Shown: piece by piece, positions 35,421 through 47,704 of the stretch
Position numbering within the stretch: position 1 is the stretch's first letter
Layout: the number at the start of each line of letters is the position of its first letter
From: Erythroxylum novogranatense
Lineage: Eukaryota; Streptophyta; Magnoliopsida; Malpighiales; Erythroxylaceae
Assembly: GCA_029891385.1 (NCBI GenBank)
Contig: CM057230.1
Span: forward strand, 48,153,414-48,217,413
DNA: 64,000 nucleotides
Direction of reading: 5' to 3'
The notes under the pieces: model-generated
Told to the model about the DNA's origin: nothing
The model's input: the letters and a program-made list of their open reading frames with translations, nothing else
Databases searched by the model: none
Position numbers and translations under genes: made by a program

Positions 35421-36228
35421 ATGTCAGGAAATAAGGCTTCGAATTCTCTTAGATTTGAGGTGGAGGAATTTAACGAAAGAATCAATTTTAGCTTATGGCA
35501 AGTACAAGTCTGGGATATTTTGATTCAGTCGGGGTTACACAAGGCTTTGAAAGGCAGACAGATCCTTGATAGCAGTACAGGCAAATCTAATATGAGCGAT
35601 AAAGATTGGGAGGATCTAGATTTGAGAGCAGACAGTGGGATACGATTGTGTTTGGCAAAGAATGTTCTGGAGAATGTGCATGGAATATCTACAGCAAAGG
35701 AGCTCTGGGAATAGCTCGAGGAGTTGTATCAAACAAAGGGTGTCTCAAATTAGGTGTAACTAAAGGAGCAGTTTCATACACTGCGGATGAAGGAATATAC
35801 TACAATTTCATATCATTTAAGTGTTCTCAATGAGATCGTCTCTGAACTGGAGGCAATTGGAGTTCGTATAGATGATGAGGATCAAGCTTTGAGACTCATC
35901 TGGTCTCTTCCACCTTCATATGAACACATGAAACCGATCTTGATTCATGGGAAGGAGAAGATAGTTTTTACTGAAGTTGCTGGAAAACTCTTTTCAGAAG
36001 AGAGAAGACTGGGTGGTGGAAATGTCCCTGAAAACTCAGCTTTGATAGTAGCTGGATATTGGAAGAAGAACTCCATGAAGAAAAATGTAGTATGCTGAAT
36101 TGTGAACAATCTGGGCATGTGAAGAAAAATTATCCGAGAGGTAGAGCGGGTTCGGCAAGAGGCTCTGGGTCAGTTAATGGAGAGACTGACAATGTCGCTA
36201 TCATTGTCTCCATGGATGATGGTCTTGC
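35421..36228 (+). pseudogene. Copia-type gag fragment with a broken zinc knuckle
   Basis: It starts at ATG 35421 (MSGNKASNSLRFEVEEFN) with the hallmark FSLWQVQVWDILIQSGLHK and, further on, IWSLPPSYEHMKPIL (about 35900-35945), both typical of Ty1/copia Gag of the TNT1/Retrofit kind. In-frame stops occur at 35712 and shortly after. The zinc knuckle region around 36090-36135 (NCEQSGHVKKNYPRG) lacks the first and last cysteines of C-x2-C-x4-H-x4-C. The reading is cut at 36228 by the gypsy derivative; beyond 47704 no protease, integrase or RT follows. Confidence 0.85.
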
Positions 36229-38415
36229 TGTTAGACCCCGACTTTTTTTTATGAAGTTCTTAAGCATGAATTGTGTAAAGTATGTGATTATGCTTTGGTT
36301 TAATTTAAATTGGGAGTGTTAGTGGCTAATTGAGAATTAATCGAGTTTAATTTGGTTTTGAGGAGAATTGATGGGTAAAAGTTTATGAGGGAATTTTGGG
36401 AAGATTGCTTGAGTTGGATAAATTTAAGCTTTGAAAGGAAGGGTATAATGGTCTTTATGTTCCTTTGACTTAAGTAGGAAATTAGACTTAGAAAGAAAAG
36501 AGAAGAAAGATAGAAAGAAGGAGAAGAGAAAGAGGAGAGTTGCCGTCGATAGAGGAAGAGGAAGAAGAGAATAGGTTTTACGATCTTTAAGTTTTCCGAC
36601 CTATTTGAAGTGATTTCCGGGTAAGTTCTGCTTGTTTTAAACTTGTTATGGTTAGATTTAAACCTAGAGAATGTTGATTGTAGCAGAATCGAAGGTTTTA
36701 GGGTTAGGAAAGCAAATGGGTAGAATCTTTGGGTTATGGGATGTGTGACTGATTTTGTGTTGTTGTTGGGTTAGAAAGGTGGTATAGAACTTGATCTAAA
36801 GTTTAGATATGTTGCATTTGGTTAAGGGAAGGATTGAAGATCAGAAAATGCTGGAAATCGGGTTTCGGAGTCGTTCTCCAGACCCGCACGTCGCGACGTG
36901 TGCATGAACACGCCGCGGCGTGCGAGATAGGGAGGCAATGTCGCGACGAATAAACGTTTATTCGCCGCAACGTGCGAGAACGCCGTGAACGTCGCGACGT
37001 GTGACAGCTTGCTCGTCGCGACGTGCGAAGGTATGCATGTCGCGACGTGGGGCATTTTGTTCGCCGTGACGAGGGTACGTCGCGGCGAGTGATCCGACGC
37101 CACGGCGAGCCCCTGTTTCAGTAAAGATGATTTTTAGTATTTTGGGCATATCTTTTGGTGTAGATATCCAATTGAGGTGATTTTGGATTCGTTGTGATCT
37201 AGAAATAAAGGGCTACAAGTGTATGAAGAAAGGAAGTTCAGAATCAGCCTTTAAGGGTTTGGGAATTTAGATGGAAGTCGGATGGAGAATTTTAGTGCTT
37301 TACTTTTGTTTGTCAAGCTTTATGGAATATTTCTTTTGGATATTGATTGAATGAGAACTTGGTTTATTATAGGAAACCAAGCCGACCTGACCCAATCGCA
37401 AGAGGAAGGACACCAGTGAGTCGGATACTTAAACGATATTAGGTGGGTAATATGTTTATGGTTATTGTGTGTACGGGCAAATTGCCTTGTGTATGCTTGC
37501 TTGCATTATATGACCTTGCTTGTATTGAATTATATGAGGAATATTGAACTTGCATTATGACTATGATTATGCATGGCTTTGATCGGTCTTATGGCATTGT
37601 GCAAAAATGAAAAGAATGACAATTTCGAAAGCTTTGATAAAATGCTTTGAACATGAAACGAATGGATTATGTTGACATAAAGCCTTCTCCCGGCTGCCCG
37701 CTTGAGGCAACGAGATCCTTGAGAAATCAGACTCGGATAGTTTACGGATTTAACTTCAGTTTATCCGGATCGTTTTACGGAACTCTCGAGCCAATTGTTT
37801 GTGCATACACGATTGATTTGTTCAGCATGACACATGTTAAATTGTTATATTGTGAAATCATATGACATAATTTGTGATGCGACGATTGTAAAGTGATAGA
37901 TTGATGATTTGTTATATGCTTGTATAAATATATATGCTTGATTGTGTGGCTCGTTGCCAATGGCTATAAACGTATATGTCACTGAGCTTCGCAGCTCACC
38001 CCATTACTCTCCCCTCCTCAGGTGCAGATCGAGACGATTGTCGACCTTGCAAGGCATCGGAAACTTCAAGCTAGTTAGGAGCCTTGTATTAAGTTAGTAC
38101 TTTGGTTAGCCCGCCAGCATATCATCATGGAGCATATTTATGTATTTTGGATTTTAAATTTTCTTTTGTATTATGCTACATTTGAGAATATTTGCTGAAT
38201 TTCCTTTAAGTTGTAATGGCATGAAGCCCCTTAATGTTTGGGGTGCTTAATTATGTTTTAATGTGTATGAAATTGCATGAATGAGTATATGTGTGAATCG
38301 AATTATGTGTATATGTATGGATGTTGGGATCGGGTCTGAAGGTATTTGGGCGCCCGTCGCCGGCGCGACCCGAGAGGCTGCCTCGGGAATGGGGATCCGG
38401 GATCCGGGTCCAACA
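36229..38415 (+). mobile_element. 5' LTR of the gypsy derivative (family B)
   Basis: TGTTAGACCCCG...GGGTCCAACA, 2187 bp. It lacks about 46 bp that are present in the 3' LTR (40975-41020) and in the solo copy, after GGATTATG near 37672. The donor-like GTGGGTAATA starts at 37443, the hairpin GAGCT-TCGC-AGCTC is at 37984-37997 and acceptor-like CAG or GTGCAG ends at 38021 or 38027. Confidence 0.9.
36889..37107 (+). repeat. CGTCGCGACG palindrome array, family-B LTR copy 2
   Basis: About ten units: CGTCGCGACG, CGCCGCGGCG, TGTCGCGACG, CGCCGCAACG and similar. Between two units lies the perfect palindrome GAATAAACGTTTATTC. Confidence 0.92.
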
Positions 38416-38769
38416 TGTTTGGTGTTAGAGCGCCTAGGTTTAGTGTCATCGGCTTAGAATGCATATAGGACGACTTGTTTGATATTTGCTTATATGCTGC
38501 ATTTGATTGAGTGCATTAAGTGACATGCATATCATGCATACATGTAGATTGACCTGTAGCTAATCCTTAGTGTTTCCATTTGAAGGAGTACGATGCCACC
38601 TCGTAGAAAGACACGAGGAGCTTTACAAGGATTCATTGCACCTGACTCTCCGACTAGAGAGGAGAGGACTGATGAGTCAGTAGCTCCAGGAAATGTTGAG
38701 GTTTCTGTAGGGCTAGGTAGTGAGCCCATTCCTTCGCAGACTCAGGAGTCGCCAGTTCCCCAGGAGTAA
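38416..38769 (+). pseudogene. Leader and start of gag in the gypsy derivative
   Basis: TTTGGTGTTAGAGC after the LTR resembles a decayed tRNA-Met PBS. ATG at 38593 opens a 58-codon frame (MPPRRKTRGALQG) ending in TAA at 38767. The frame continues with Gag-like residues (LFQAFTQAFVQAMGQMP) to about 38880, where it is joined out of frame to integrase sequence. Confidence 0.75.
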
Positions 38770-38879
38770 GTGCCTCCTCTTGATCCGAGGCTGTTCCAGG
38801 CCTTCACTCAGGCATTTGTTCAAGCTATGGGCCAGATGCCACAGCCTTCTGCTTCAGCCCCAGCTCAGAAGGGGAGACG

Positions 38880-39530
38880 GTTTGTATGGCAGGAGGTGTA
38901 GGACTTCGATCTGTTGGGATGAAGAAGGAGAGAGGCAATTGGAAGGACCATAATTGATTCAGACGACAGTTGAGAAAGTCAATCTGGTTAAGCAGCGGTT
39001 TAAGGCAGCCCAGGATAAGATAAAGAGTTACATTGATGTACACCGAAAGGAGATGGAGTATGAAATCGGTGAGAAAGTGTTCCTTAAAACGTCTCCTTGG
39101 AAAGGAGTAATGAGATTTGGTAAAAAGGGTAAATTGAGTCCGAGGTATGTGGGTCCTTATGAAATCTTTGAGAGGATTGGATCACTCGCCTACAGGTTGG
39201 CGTTACCTCCGAAATTGTCTCAGATTCACGACGTTTTTCATGTGTCTATGTTGAGGAGGTATAGATTGGATTCTTCTCATATCATTCAGACTAGTGAGGT
39301 TCAGTTGCGGGATGATCTGATTTATGAAGAGTTTCCAGTGGAGATCTTGGATACCAAGGAAAAAGTCATCAGGAACAAGACAGTTCAGTTAGTCAAAGTC
39401 CTATGGAAGAATCATTCGGTAGAGGAGGCTACATGGGAGCCCTTGGAAGCTATGAAAGAGAAGTATCTGTATCTCTTCGATGGCTCAGGTAATAATTTCG
39501 AGGACGAAATTTCTTTTAAGAGGGGGAGAA
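38880..39530 (+). pseudogene. Integrase C-terminus with chromodomain-like tail in the gypsy derivative
   Basis: From about 38890 the sequence encodes YGRRCRTSICWDEEGERQLE, then a TAA replacing Glu at 38951, then the integrase C-terminal domain from 38954 (KVNLVKQRFKAAQDKIKSY, GKKGKLSPRYVGPYEIFERI, LSQIHDVFHVSMLRRY) and the tail VKVLWKNHSVEEATWEP. This 3' end of pol is well kept compared with element 1. The upstream parts of pol were lost in one deletion joining gag (about 38880) to integrase. Confidence 0.88.
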
Positions 39531-39531
39531 A
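39518..39531 (+). other. Polypurine tract of the gypsy derivative
   Basis: AAGAGGGGGAGAAA immediately before the 3' LTR start TGTTAGACC at 39532. Confidence 0.78.
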
Positions 39532-41711
39532 TGTTAGACCCCTAATTTTTTTTATGAAGTTCTTAAGCATGAATTGTGTTAAGTATGTGATTATGCTTTG
39601 GTTTAATTTAAATTGGGAGCGTTAGTGGCTAATTGAGAACTAATCGAGTTTAATTTGGTTTTGAGGAGAATTAATGGGTAAAAGTTTATGAGGGCATTTT
39701 GGGAAGATTGCTTGAGTTGGATAAATTTAAGCTTTGAAAGGAAGGGTATAATGGTCTTTATGTTCCTTTGACTTAAGTAGGAAATTAGACTTAGAAAGAA
39801 AAGAGAAGAAAGATAGAAAGAAGGAGAAGAGAAAGAGGAGAGTTGCCGTCGATAGAGGAAGAGGAAGAAGAGAATAGGTTTTGCGATCTTTGAGTTTTTC
39901 GACCTATTTGAAGTGATTTCCGGGTAAGTTCTGCTTGTGTTAAACTTGTTATGGTTAGATTTAAACCTAGAGAATGTTGAATGTAGCATAATCGAAGGTT
40001 TTAGGATTAGGAAAGCAAATGGGTAGAATCTTTGGGTTGTGGGATGTGTGACTGATTTTGTGTTGTTGTTGGGTTAGAAAGGTGGTATAGAACTTGATCT
40101 AAAGTTTAGATGTGTTGCATTTGGATAAGGGAAGGATTGAAGATCGAAAAATGCTAGAAATCGGATTTCGGAGTCGTTCTCCAGACCCGCACGTCGCGAC
40201 GTGCGCATGAACACGCCACGGCGTGCGAGATAGGGAGGCAATGTCGCGACGAATAAACGTTTATTCGCCGCGATGTGCGAGAATGCCGTGAACGTAGCGA
40301 CGTGCGACAGCTTGCTTGTCGCGACGTGCGAAGGTATGTACGTCGCGGCGTGGGGCATTTTGTTCGCCGCAACAAGGGTACGCCGCGGCGAGTGATCCGA
40401 CGCCGCGACGAGCCCCTGTTTCAGCAAAGATGATTTTTAGTATTTTGGGCATTTCTTTTGGTGTAGATATCCAATTGAGGTGATTTTGGAGTCGTTGTGA
40501 TCTAGAAATAAAGGGTTACAAGTGTATAAAGAAAGGAAGTTCGGAATCAGCCTTTAAGGGTTTGGGAATTTAGATGGAAGTCAGATGGAGACTTTTAGTG
40601 CTTTACTTTTGTTTGTCAAGCTTTATGGAATATTTCTTTTGGATATTGATTGAATGAGAACTTGGTTTATTATAGAAAACCAAGCCGACCTGACCCAATC
40701 GCAAGAGGAAGGACACCAGTGAGTCGGATACTCGAGCGATATTAGGTGGGTAATATGTTTATGGTTATTGTGTGTATGAGAAAATTGCCTTGTGTATGCT
40801 TGCTTGAATTATATGACCTTGCTTGTGTTGAATTATATGAGGAATATTGAACTTGCATTATGACTATGATTATGCATGGCTTTGATCGGCCTTATGGCAT
40901 TGTGCAAAAATGAAAAGAATGACAATTTCGAAAGCTTTGATAAAATACTTTGAACATGAAACAAATGGATTATGTGTTTTGTTTGGGTAAGAGAGTTACG
41001 GATGGAGTCACGTGCACGTTGACATAAAACCTTCTCCCGGCTGCCCGCTTGAGGCAACGAGATCCTTGAGAAATCGAACTCGGATAGTTTACAGATTTAA
41101 CTTCGATTTATTCGGATCGTTTTACGAAACTCTCGAACCAATTGTTTGTGCATACACGATTGATTTGTTGAGCATGACACATGTTAAATTGTTATATTGT
41201 GAAATCATATGACATAATTTGTGATGCGACGATTGTAAAGTGATAGATTGATGATTTGTTATATGCTTGTATAAATATATATGCTTGATTGTGTGGCTCG
41301 TTGCCAATGGCTATAAACGTATATGCCACGAAGCTTGATTCACCTATTACTCTCCCCTCCTCAGGTGCAGATCGAGACGATTGTCGACCTTGCAAGGCAT
41401 AAGAAACTTCAAGCTAGTTAGGAGCCTTGTATTAAGTTAGTACTTTGGTTAGCCCGCCAGCATATCATCATGGAGCATATTTATGTATTTTGGATTTTAA
41501 ATTTTCTTTTGTATTATGCTACATTTGAGAATATTTGCTGAATTTCTTTTAAGTTGTAATGGCATGAAGCCCCTTAATGTTTGGGGTGCTTAATTATGTT
41601 TTAATGTGTATGAAATTGCATGAATGAGTATATGTGAATCGAATTATGTGTATATGTATGGATGTTGGGATCGGTCAGAAGGTATTTGGGCGCTTCACAT
41701 GCGACCAGAAC
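39532..41711 (+). mobile_element. 3' LTR of the gypsy derivative, main part
   Basis: Nearly the same as 36229-38415, starting TGTTAGACCCC. The last 50 bp, ending GGGCCCAACA, are found at 47650-47699 beyond the inserted solo LTR. The donor-like site is at 40746 and the acceptor-like GTGCAG ends at 41370. The pre-acceptor hairpin is damaged in this copy (GAAGCTTGATTCACC). Confidence 0.88.
40192..40410 (+). repeat. CGTCGCGACG palindrome array, family-B LTR copy 3
   Basis: About ten units aligned one-to-one with those at 36889-37107, differing by single transitions (for example CGCCGCGATG for CGCCGCAACG). Confidence 0.92.
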
Positions 41712-41966
41712 TATAACACCCTTACCATAGGATATGCACCGGGACGCCCGTAGGTCAATTCCGATACACACCCTATGATAAGATTACGCTACAAACCATT
41801 TCTAACTCTCCACATGGCATCAAAAATCATAAAGCATTAATATGAAATCCACTAATTTTGAAACCATAAATTTCTCATTTCATAACCTCCAAGTAGTAAA
41901 TTACACAACTGTTATTTTCTGTACATTAGTCCAAAAGAAAATCAAACATAAACCTAGCTAGGTCAT

Positions 41967-44101
41967 TGTTGGGCCCGGGCCCCGGATGCCCGAATCCCGA
42001 GGGCGGCCCCTCGGGTCGCGCCCGCGCCGAGCGCCCCAAACCGCGGACCCGATCCCAACATTTAGGCACAATCGATCAATTAATACATACATACATTGCC
42101 AGAATATACACAACCATACATTAAAGACCCTATAACCATAGGGATTTCATATCATTGCAAATTAAGAAAAGTCAACAAGTATCCTCAAATGTAGCAAAAC
42201 ACAAAATGAAATCTAAATCCAAAAATACATGAGTATGCTCAATGTTAACATGCTCGGAGGGCCAACAAAATACGAACTTAATACAAAGCTCCTAATTTGT
42301 CCAAGTTTCGATGCTGCATGAAAGTCAACGATCGTCTGATCCGCACTGAGGAGGAAAGGAATGGGTTGAGCTACACACTCGATGGCTAATATAATTATAG
42401 CCATTGGCAATTAGCACAAATCCCAGATATGAATGTATATATATTATATCCACGTGAATATCGAGTCAAGCATTCACATATTACGCAACAATTTATACAT
42501 TTAAGACAATTAATGCAATTCGTAATTATGTCACGAAATATGCTTCATACAATAAACAATTCACACATGCAATGCACATCACAATGGCTCGAGGGTCCCA
42601 TAACAAAAGGGAGAAACCGAAGTTTAACCCTGAACAAAACGAGTCCATTCGGAGCTCATAGCCCACAAGCGGGCAGCCGAGAGAAGGCTCTTGTCTACGT
42701 GCACGTGACGAACAAAATGGTTCCACTCTCGCCCAAACAAAAGCATAAAATCATACTCAAAATCATTTGTCATATGTAGTCTGTCATGTTCTCATTTATT
42801 CTCATTTATTCAAAATGCCATGACCGAAGTCTAGGCATGACATGCTAAGAATCGTATTCTCATACAAAGATCATTCATGCATTACATTTAAACATGCATA
42901 GCATATAACATATATTCATACATAGGCAAGAAATTGCCTAATCACACAATAACTATAAGAATATTACCCACCTCTAATCGCTCGAGAATCCGATTACTGA
43001 TGTCCTTCTTCTTGCGATAAAATCGGGTCAGCTTGGTTTCCTAAAACAACCAAGTTCCATTTAGACAATATCCATAGTAAATGTGCGAAGCTTGGAATCC
43101 AAAGAAAGCATTAAAAATCTATATCCGATCTTCTCCTAAAATTCCGAACCCTGCGAGGCAAATTTCGAACTTCCCGACTTCATACAACTCGGAGCCCTTT
43201 ATTTCTAGGTCACAATGAATCCAAATTCACCTCAATCGGACATCTATACCAAAAGATATTCCCAAAAATATGAAAATCTTATTTCGGAAACACAGGGGGA
43301 TCGCCGCGACGAAGAGACGCTCGTCGCGACGATCGCCGCGGCGAAGCGAAGGTTCGCCGCGAACCAAACGTCACACGTCGCGACGTCTCCGATCATTCGT
43401 CGCGACGTCCACAGCAGAGCACACGTCGTGGTGAATAAACGTAAATTAATTCACACGTCGCGACGTGGCTCCCTTCCCCACACGCCGCGGCGACATTCAT
43501 ACGCTCGTCGCGACGTCTGGTTCGGAACTCGACTCCGAACCCCAAATTTCTGCATAACCCAAGCTCGATTCTGTTCCAAACTCAAATCTACCACATGCAA
43601 AGCATAGATCAAGGCTTATACTACCATTCTAACTCATTCTAAGCTTCAGATTCATCCTAAAATCATCAATCTAAGGATTTTCCCAATTTTTCACCCTAAA
43701 ATCCTAAAACATCGATTTCTCTCAATCCAAGCCATTACAATGTTTAATCCAAATGAAAACATGATAAGGAGGTCGAAAACTTACCGATTGAGGCTTTAGA
43801 TTAAATCGAAACCGATCGAAATCGCAACTCTTCTCTTCCTCTTCTCCTCTCCGTCGACGGCCACACTCTTCCTCTCTTCTTTTCCTCTTCTTTTTCTTCT
43901 TTTCCTTCTCTTTTATAATCCTTTCTCTTTAAACCCTAAGGGCTTGGGCCCTTCCTAATAAGCCAAAGCCTAAAATCATTTAAACCATAATTAAACCTTA
44001 ATTCCGCATTAATACCCCCGATTAACTCAAATTAAAACATAATCACATAATTACCACAAGTCATGCTTAATGACATCATAAAGAAAATTCGGGGCCTAAC
44101 A
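41967..44101 (-). mobile_element. Solo LTR, family B, inverted (2.1 kb)
   Basis: Plus-strand view TGTTGGGCCCGG...GGGGCCTAACA, flanked by GTCAT (41962-41966 and 44102-44106). In sense orientation it reads TGTTAGGCCCC...CCCAACA. Donor-like GTGGGTAATA starts at 42971 and acceptor-like CTCCTCAG ends at 42346. It faces the plus-strand family-B LTR at 39532-41711 tail to tail with about 255 bp between them. Confidence 0.92.
43302..43515 (-). repeat. CGTCGCGACG palindrome array, family-B LTR copy 4 (inverted)
   Basis: About ten units (CGCCGCGACG, CGTCGCGACG, CGCCGCGGCG, CGTCGTGGTG and others) in the same relative place as in the other family-B LTRs. Confidence 0.9.
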
Positions 44102-47100
44102 GTCATCCTTCAAAAAGTGCCAGCTGACCGACCTGTGTGCCATGACTTTTCTTGCCAACTCGATCTACACGGAAGGAAAAGTCTTTCTGGAGCTATGAGT
44201 CTACTCTCTCGGTCCTGAAAAATAATTTGCAATTTTGGGTAAGTTTGCGAACTCAGTGAGGAACCATCATCGATGGTTCACCTAATTCATGCATATACAC
44301 AGTATAACACGATATACACGTTATTTCACCAAAACACATTCAAGTACCACATGATTACTATATCGACCAAAGGAACCAATTCAAATGCACATGAAATGCG
44401 TATGTGACGCTTTTCCAATTTATTACGTTGTTGTGACCGGCGCCTAAAACTGTCCCATTAAGGCGATTAAGCGGTGAGCCTTAGGCTCGAATCATCAGGC
44501 TCAACGCCTAATCACGTTGAGCTTTAAGCTCTCGTTGGTCGCTCCGTCACAATCGCCAATTCTCGATCATGCAATTTTGCATGAAATGCATATGTCCAAA
44601 TAAAACAAAATCAACATCATAACTGATCCCAATTCAACATATTCACGCAAGTCACTCACAAGTAATCACATGAAAATCACATATAGCACTTCTATGTCAG
44701 AATCTCCCAATCCATCGGACCTCCGGTCCTCAATCTAGGCATAAACAAACACAATCATCCCACCATTATTCTCCACAGAGTTATAAGTGCAGAATTATAA
44801 ACACTTACTAATCGAGGAACCATCTAGGTTACTCACCTAATAACTTCTGAGCTAATGCCGGGAAGTCTCTGCAACGTCCGTGGGATGACGTTCTAACTGT
44901 GCCTCTATAACAATTAAAATGAGTACACATTACCAACTGTATAGTTAGAAATATTAAACAACGCACATGAAATAATTAAAACGTATACAATGCATGTTCA
45001 TGGCATTCCCGGCCCTAATCCAAAATTTTCCCATCATAAAAATTCCATCTAAAAATTAGAAATCTAACAGCACCGAAATTACTCAATTCGGGCCTCGATC
45101 GGTCCAAAAATAAATAAAACAGTGGCCACATAACTATTACCCGGACCCACGTCAATTTCCCGTTCGAAAATTTCCAATCTCTCAAAAAATGAAATTAAAT
45201 ATTTAATGAATCCGATGCCTCAAGAATCAGGCCAATCGGACGTTGGACGGAAAAGTTATTCACGAAATAAACCAAAATTCACATTAAACAATTAATATCT
45301 ATATATATATAACCCTTATTTCCTTCTTTTTTTTTTCCTGATTTACATCCAAACTTCCAACATTAATAACTCTTTGTACACAATTCAGAAAATTATAAAT
45401 CATATCTCATTGGAAAGACCATGAAAACCTCTACAAGTCTCATGAAGACCATAAAAATCAATTTCACCCCTAAGGGTGTCAAAAGTCCAATCAAAGCTAC
45501 TGCCCAGTGAATACCTCTCAAAACAGTGCAGGATTTGGCAAAATCTATAACTTTCCAGTTCCTTAGTCAAAAATTACAACATAAATGCCCAAAGAAAGAT
45601 CAAAATGTTTTATACAATCTTCATGAACAACCTGAAATCAAATTCCATTGCTACCTAGGTCAAACAATTCAACAAAAAATCTGCCTACTGAAATCAACCA
45701 ATCTGGACAACGAATTTTCTAGCTAGCATAACTCCTTGCACAAATATCAAAAAAAATCACTACCTTATATCACTGGAAATATAAAATATCATATTTCAAT
45801 TTTCATAAAGGACTAAAAATTCAAATCCATCATTAACAAGCTCAAAACTATCATGTAAGTGATCGCCTGATCGTGATCAATGACTTAACTTAGGTTCAGT
45901 TTTTACAAATTCATTACTCCCAAATATGACATCCAAAAATAGCATGCTATATACCATTTTCAAGATAATTGTTTCCTCTACAACTTTTTAGAAGGTAACT
46001 TAAGCCAATTCAATTCACAGAAATTGCTAAAATTGCTTCCAAACAGAATGCTCACAAAATCGACACTTAGGCTAGGTTTCACCAAAATGCACAAAACCAG
46101 GCAATAATAAAAAGATCATATCTCCCAATATACATATTGAAAAATTGCAAGATCAGTGGAAATGTAAAGCTAACTTGATAGGCTTCAACTTTTATGAAGA
46201 CCATTTTTACCAATTCCTTCAAAATTAATCTAGAAAAATCCTCAAAGTATCAGATCATTAGGGTCGGCTACTGTTCACACAGCACCAAGTAATTCACTTT
46301 GTTTGTCAAATTTAAAATCCTTAAAGGCAGAATTGAGCAACACTCCATTCATATGAAATCTAGCCATAATTCTTAAGTTTAATTTAAAACAAACCTCAGC
46401 TCAATTGGACAACCACATCTCAAGTTATAAGCCAAAATCTAAAACCTACACAACTCACATTTTCCAGATTTCATTCCTTACCTCTTCCTCTTTCATTCTA
46501 GCATTTTACCTACTTCAATATGCATCCATTTACACCTCTAATTCAGCCACAAAATCATCACAACAATTACTTGTATAATAGAGCATAATTGGCAGCAACC
46601 ACATACACAACTTCCTTACATCATTAACATTCATCTAACAACATAAACATCATTTACAACATTCAATTCACAATCTTTAACTACCATATCAATTTCTTTC
46701 ACACAAGCATACATGTAAACCCATACAAACCTACCACTTTCTTCATGAAATAAATGCACAAATACTCCCCATGAATGCTTCTAACTACCAAAAGAAGAAA
46801 TATAAACATCAATTTTCACCTAACAAGTTGCAAACTCTCCAATTCTCCAAGGCTTTAAAACCCTCCACAACTTCCTACCTTGACACCTCACCTACGGCCT
46901 TCACTAGAACATACACATCATCATCTTTACAAGGCTTCAACTTGGTCTTAGATATGCATAAAGAAGAAGCAAGCAAAAAGCAAAGGAGGGTGGGAGGAGA
47001 ATAAGACAATCGAAGGAAAACAATAAGGACAAGGAGATTTCAAGGTTCGGATGAAGAAAAAGCTTCCAAGTGATTCATATGTTTTAAAAAACCAAGGAGA

Positions 47101-47704
47101 AAGTCGTATGGGAAGAATGATATAAGACAAAACTAATCAATGAATGGGACACTTGGCAATTAGGGAGAAAAGACAAAAACTTAATTAACACAATTTAATC
47201 ATAAATTCTAATACAATTGAATCTTAATCTATCTTATACTAATGGTTCTATAACAATTCCCAAAATTATTCATCCAATAATCCAATGCCATTAGGCAGTC
47301 CTTTTCTGACAGAAAAATCCACTCAGTCAGTCAGTGGGAAATTTTTCCGATCCGGGCAAGTAACCCGAAAAATTTCAGAAAAATTTCCATAAATTCCTAA
47401 AAATATAAAACATACTTAGAGCACTTCAATTTTATTTTTCAAACACAATTATCACATAAATTTCACAAAAGACCACAATTAGACACTTATGTCGAGAAAT
47501 GCCATGAATGCATGTATACCATGTGCATGTGCAACAAATCATCAGTCATATCACTATAGAAACCATAGATGCCTGTGCATGCCAATGACTTATTCCTAAC
47601 CCATCCCAATTTACTAAAATACCCTTCCCATCGGTGATGGGATGTTACACGGCCCGAGGGGTCGCCTCGGGAATGGGGATTCAGGGCCCGGGCCCAACAC
47701 TTGC

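Larger units (their letters stand above)
41712..47649 (-). mobile_element. Solo LTR, family A, inside the 3' LTR of the gypsy derivative
   Basis: The plus-strand view starts TATAACACCCTTACC (the usual second base G is A) and ends GGGATGTTACA. The body matches the LTRs of element 2 and 1-1537. Without the nested inverted family-B solo LTR (41967-44101) it is about 3.8 kb. No internal gypsy genes are present, hence solo. A clear 5-bp duplication is not visible (AGAAC on the left, CGGCC on the right). Donor-like TTAG/GTGAGTAACC starts at 44836 and acceptor-like TTTTTCAG ends at 44215 on the minus strand. Confidence 0.87.
36229..47699 (+). mobile_element. Deletion-derivative gypsy element (family-B LTRs), itself split by nested LTRs
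   Basis: It is flanked by CTTGC on both sides (36224-36228 and 47700-47704). The 5' LTR is 36229-38415, the internal part 38416-39531 (about 1.1 kb) and the 3' LTR 39532-41711 plus 47650-47699. The internal part keeps a PBS-like site, the first codons of gag, the last part of integrase with its chromodomain-like tail, and a polypurine tract; protease, RT and RNase H are missing. A family-A solo LTR (41712-47649) interrupts the last 50 bp of the 3' LTR. It has the ends needed for mobilisation in trans but no enzymes. Confidence 0.9.

Noticed and set aside
41707..41711. Target duplication for the family-A solo LTR at 41712-47649
   Set aside because: AGAAC on the left and CGGCC on the right do not match, and the left terminus is mutated. 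I do not claim a duplication here.
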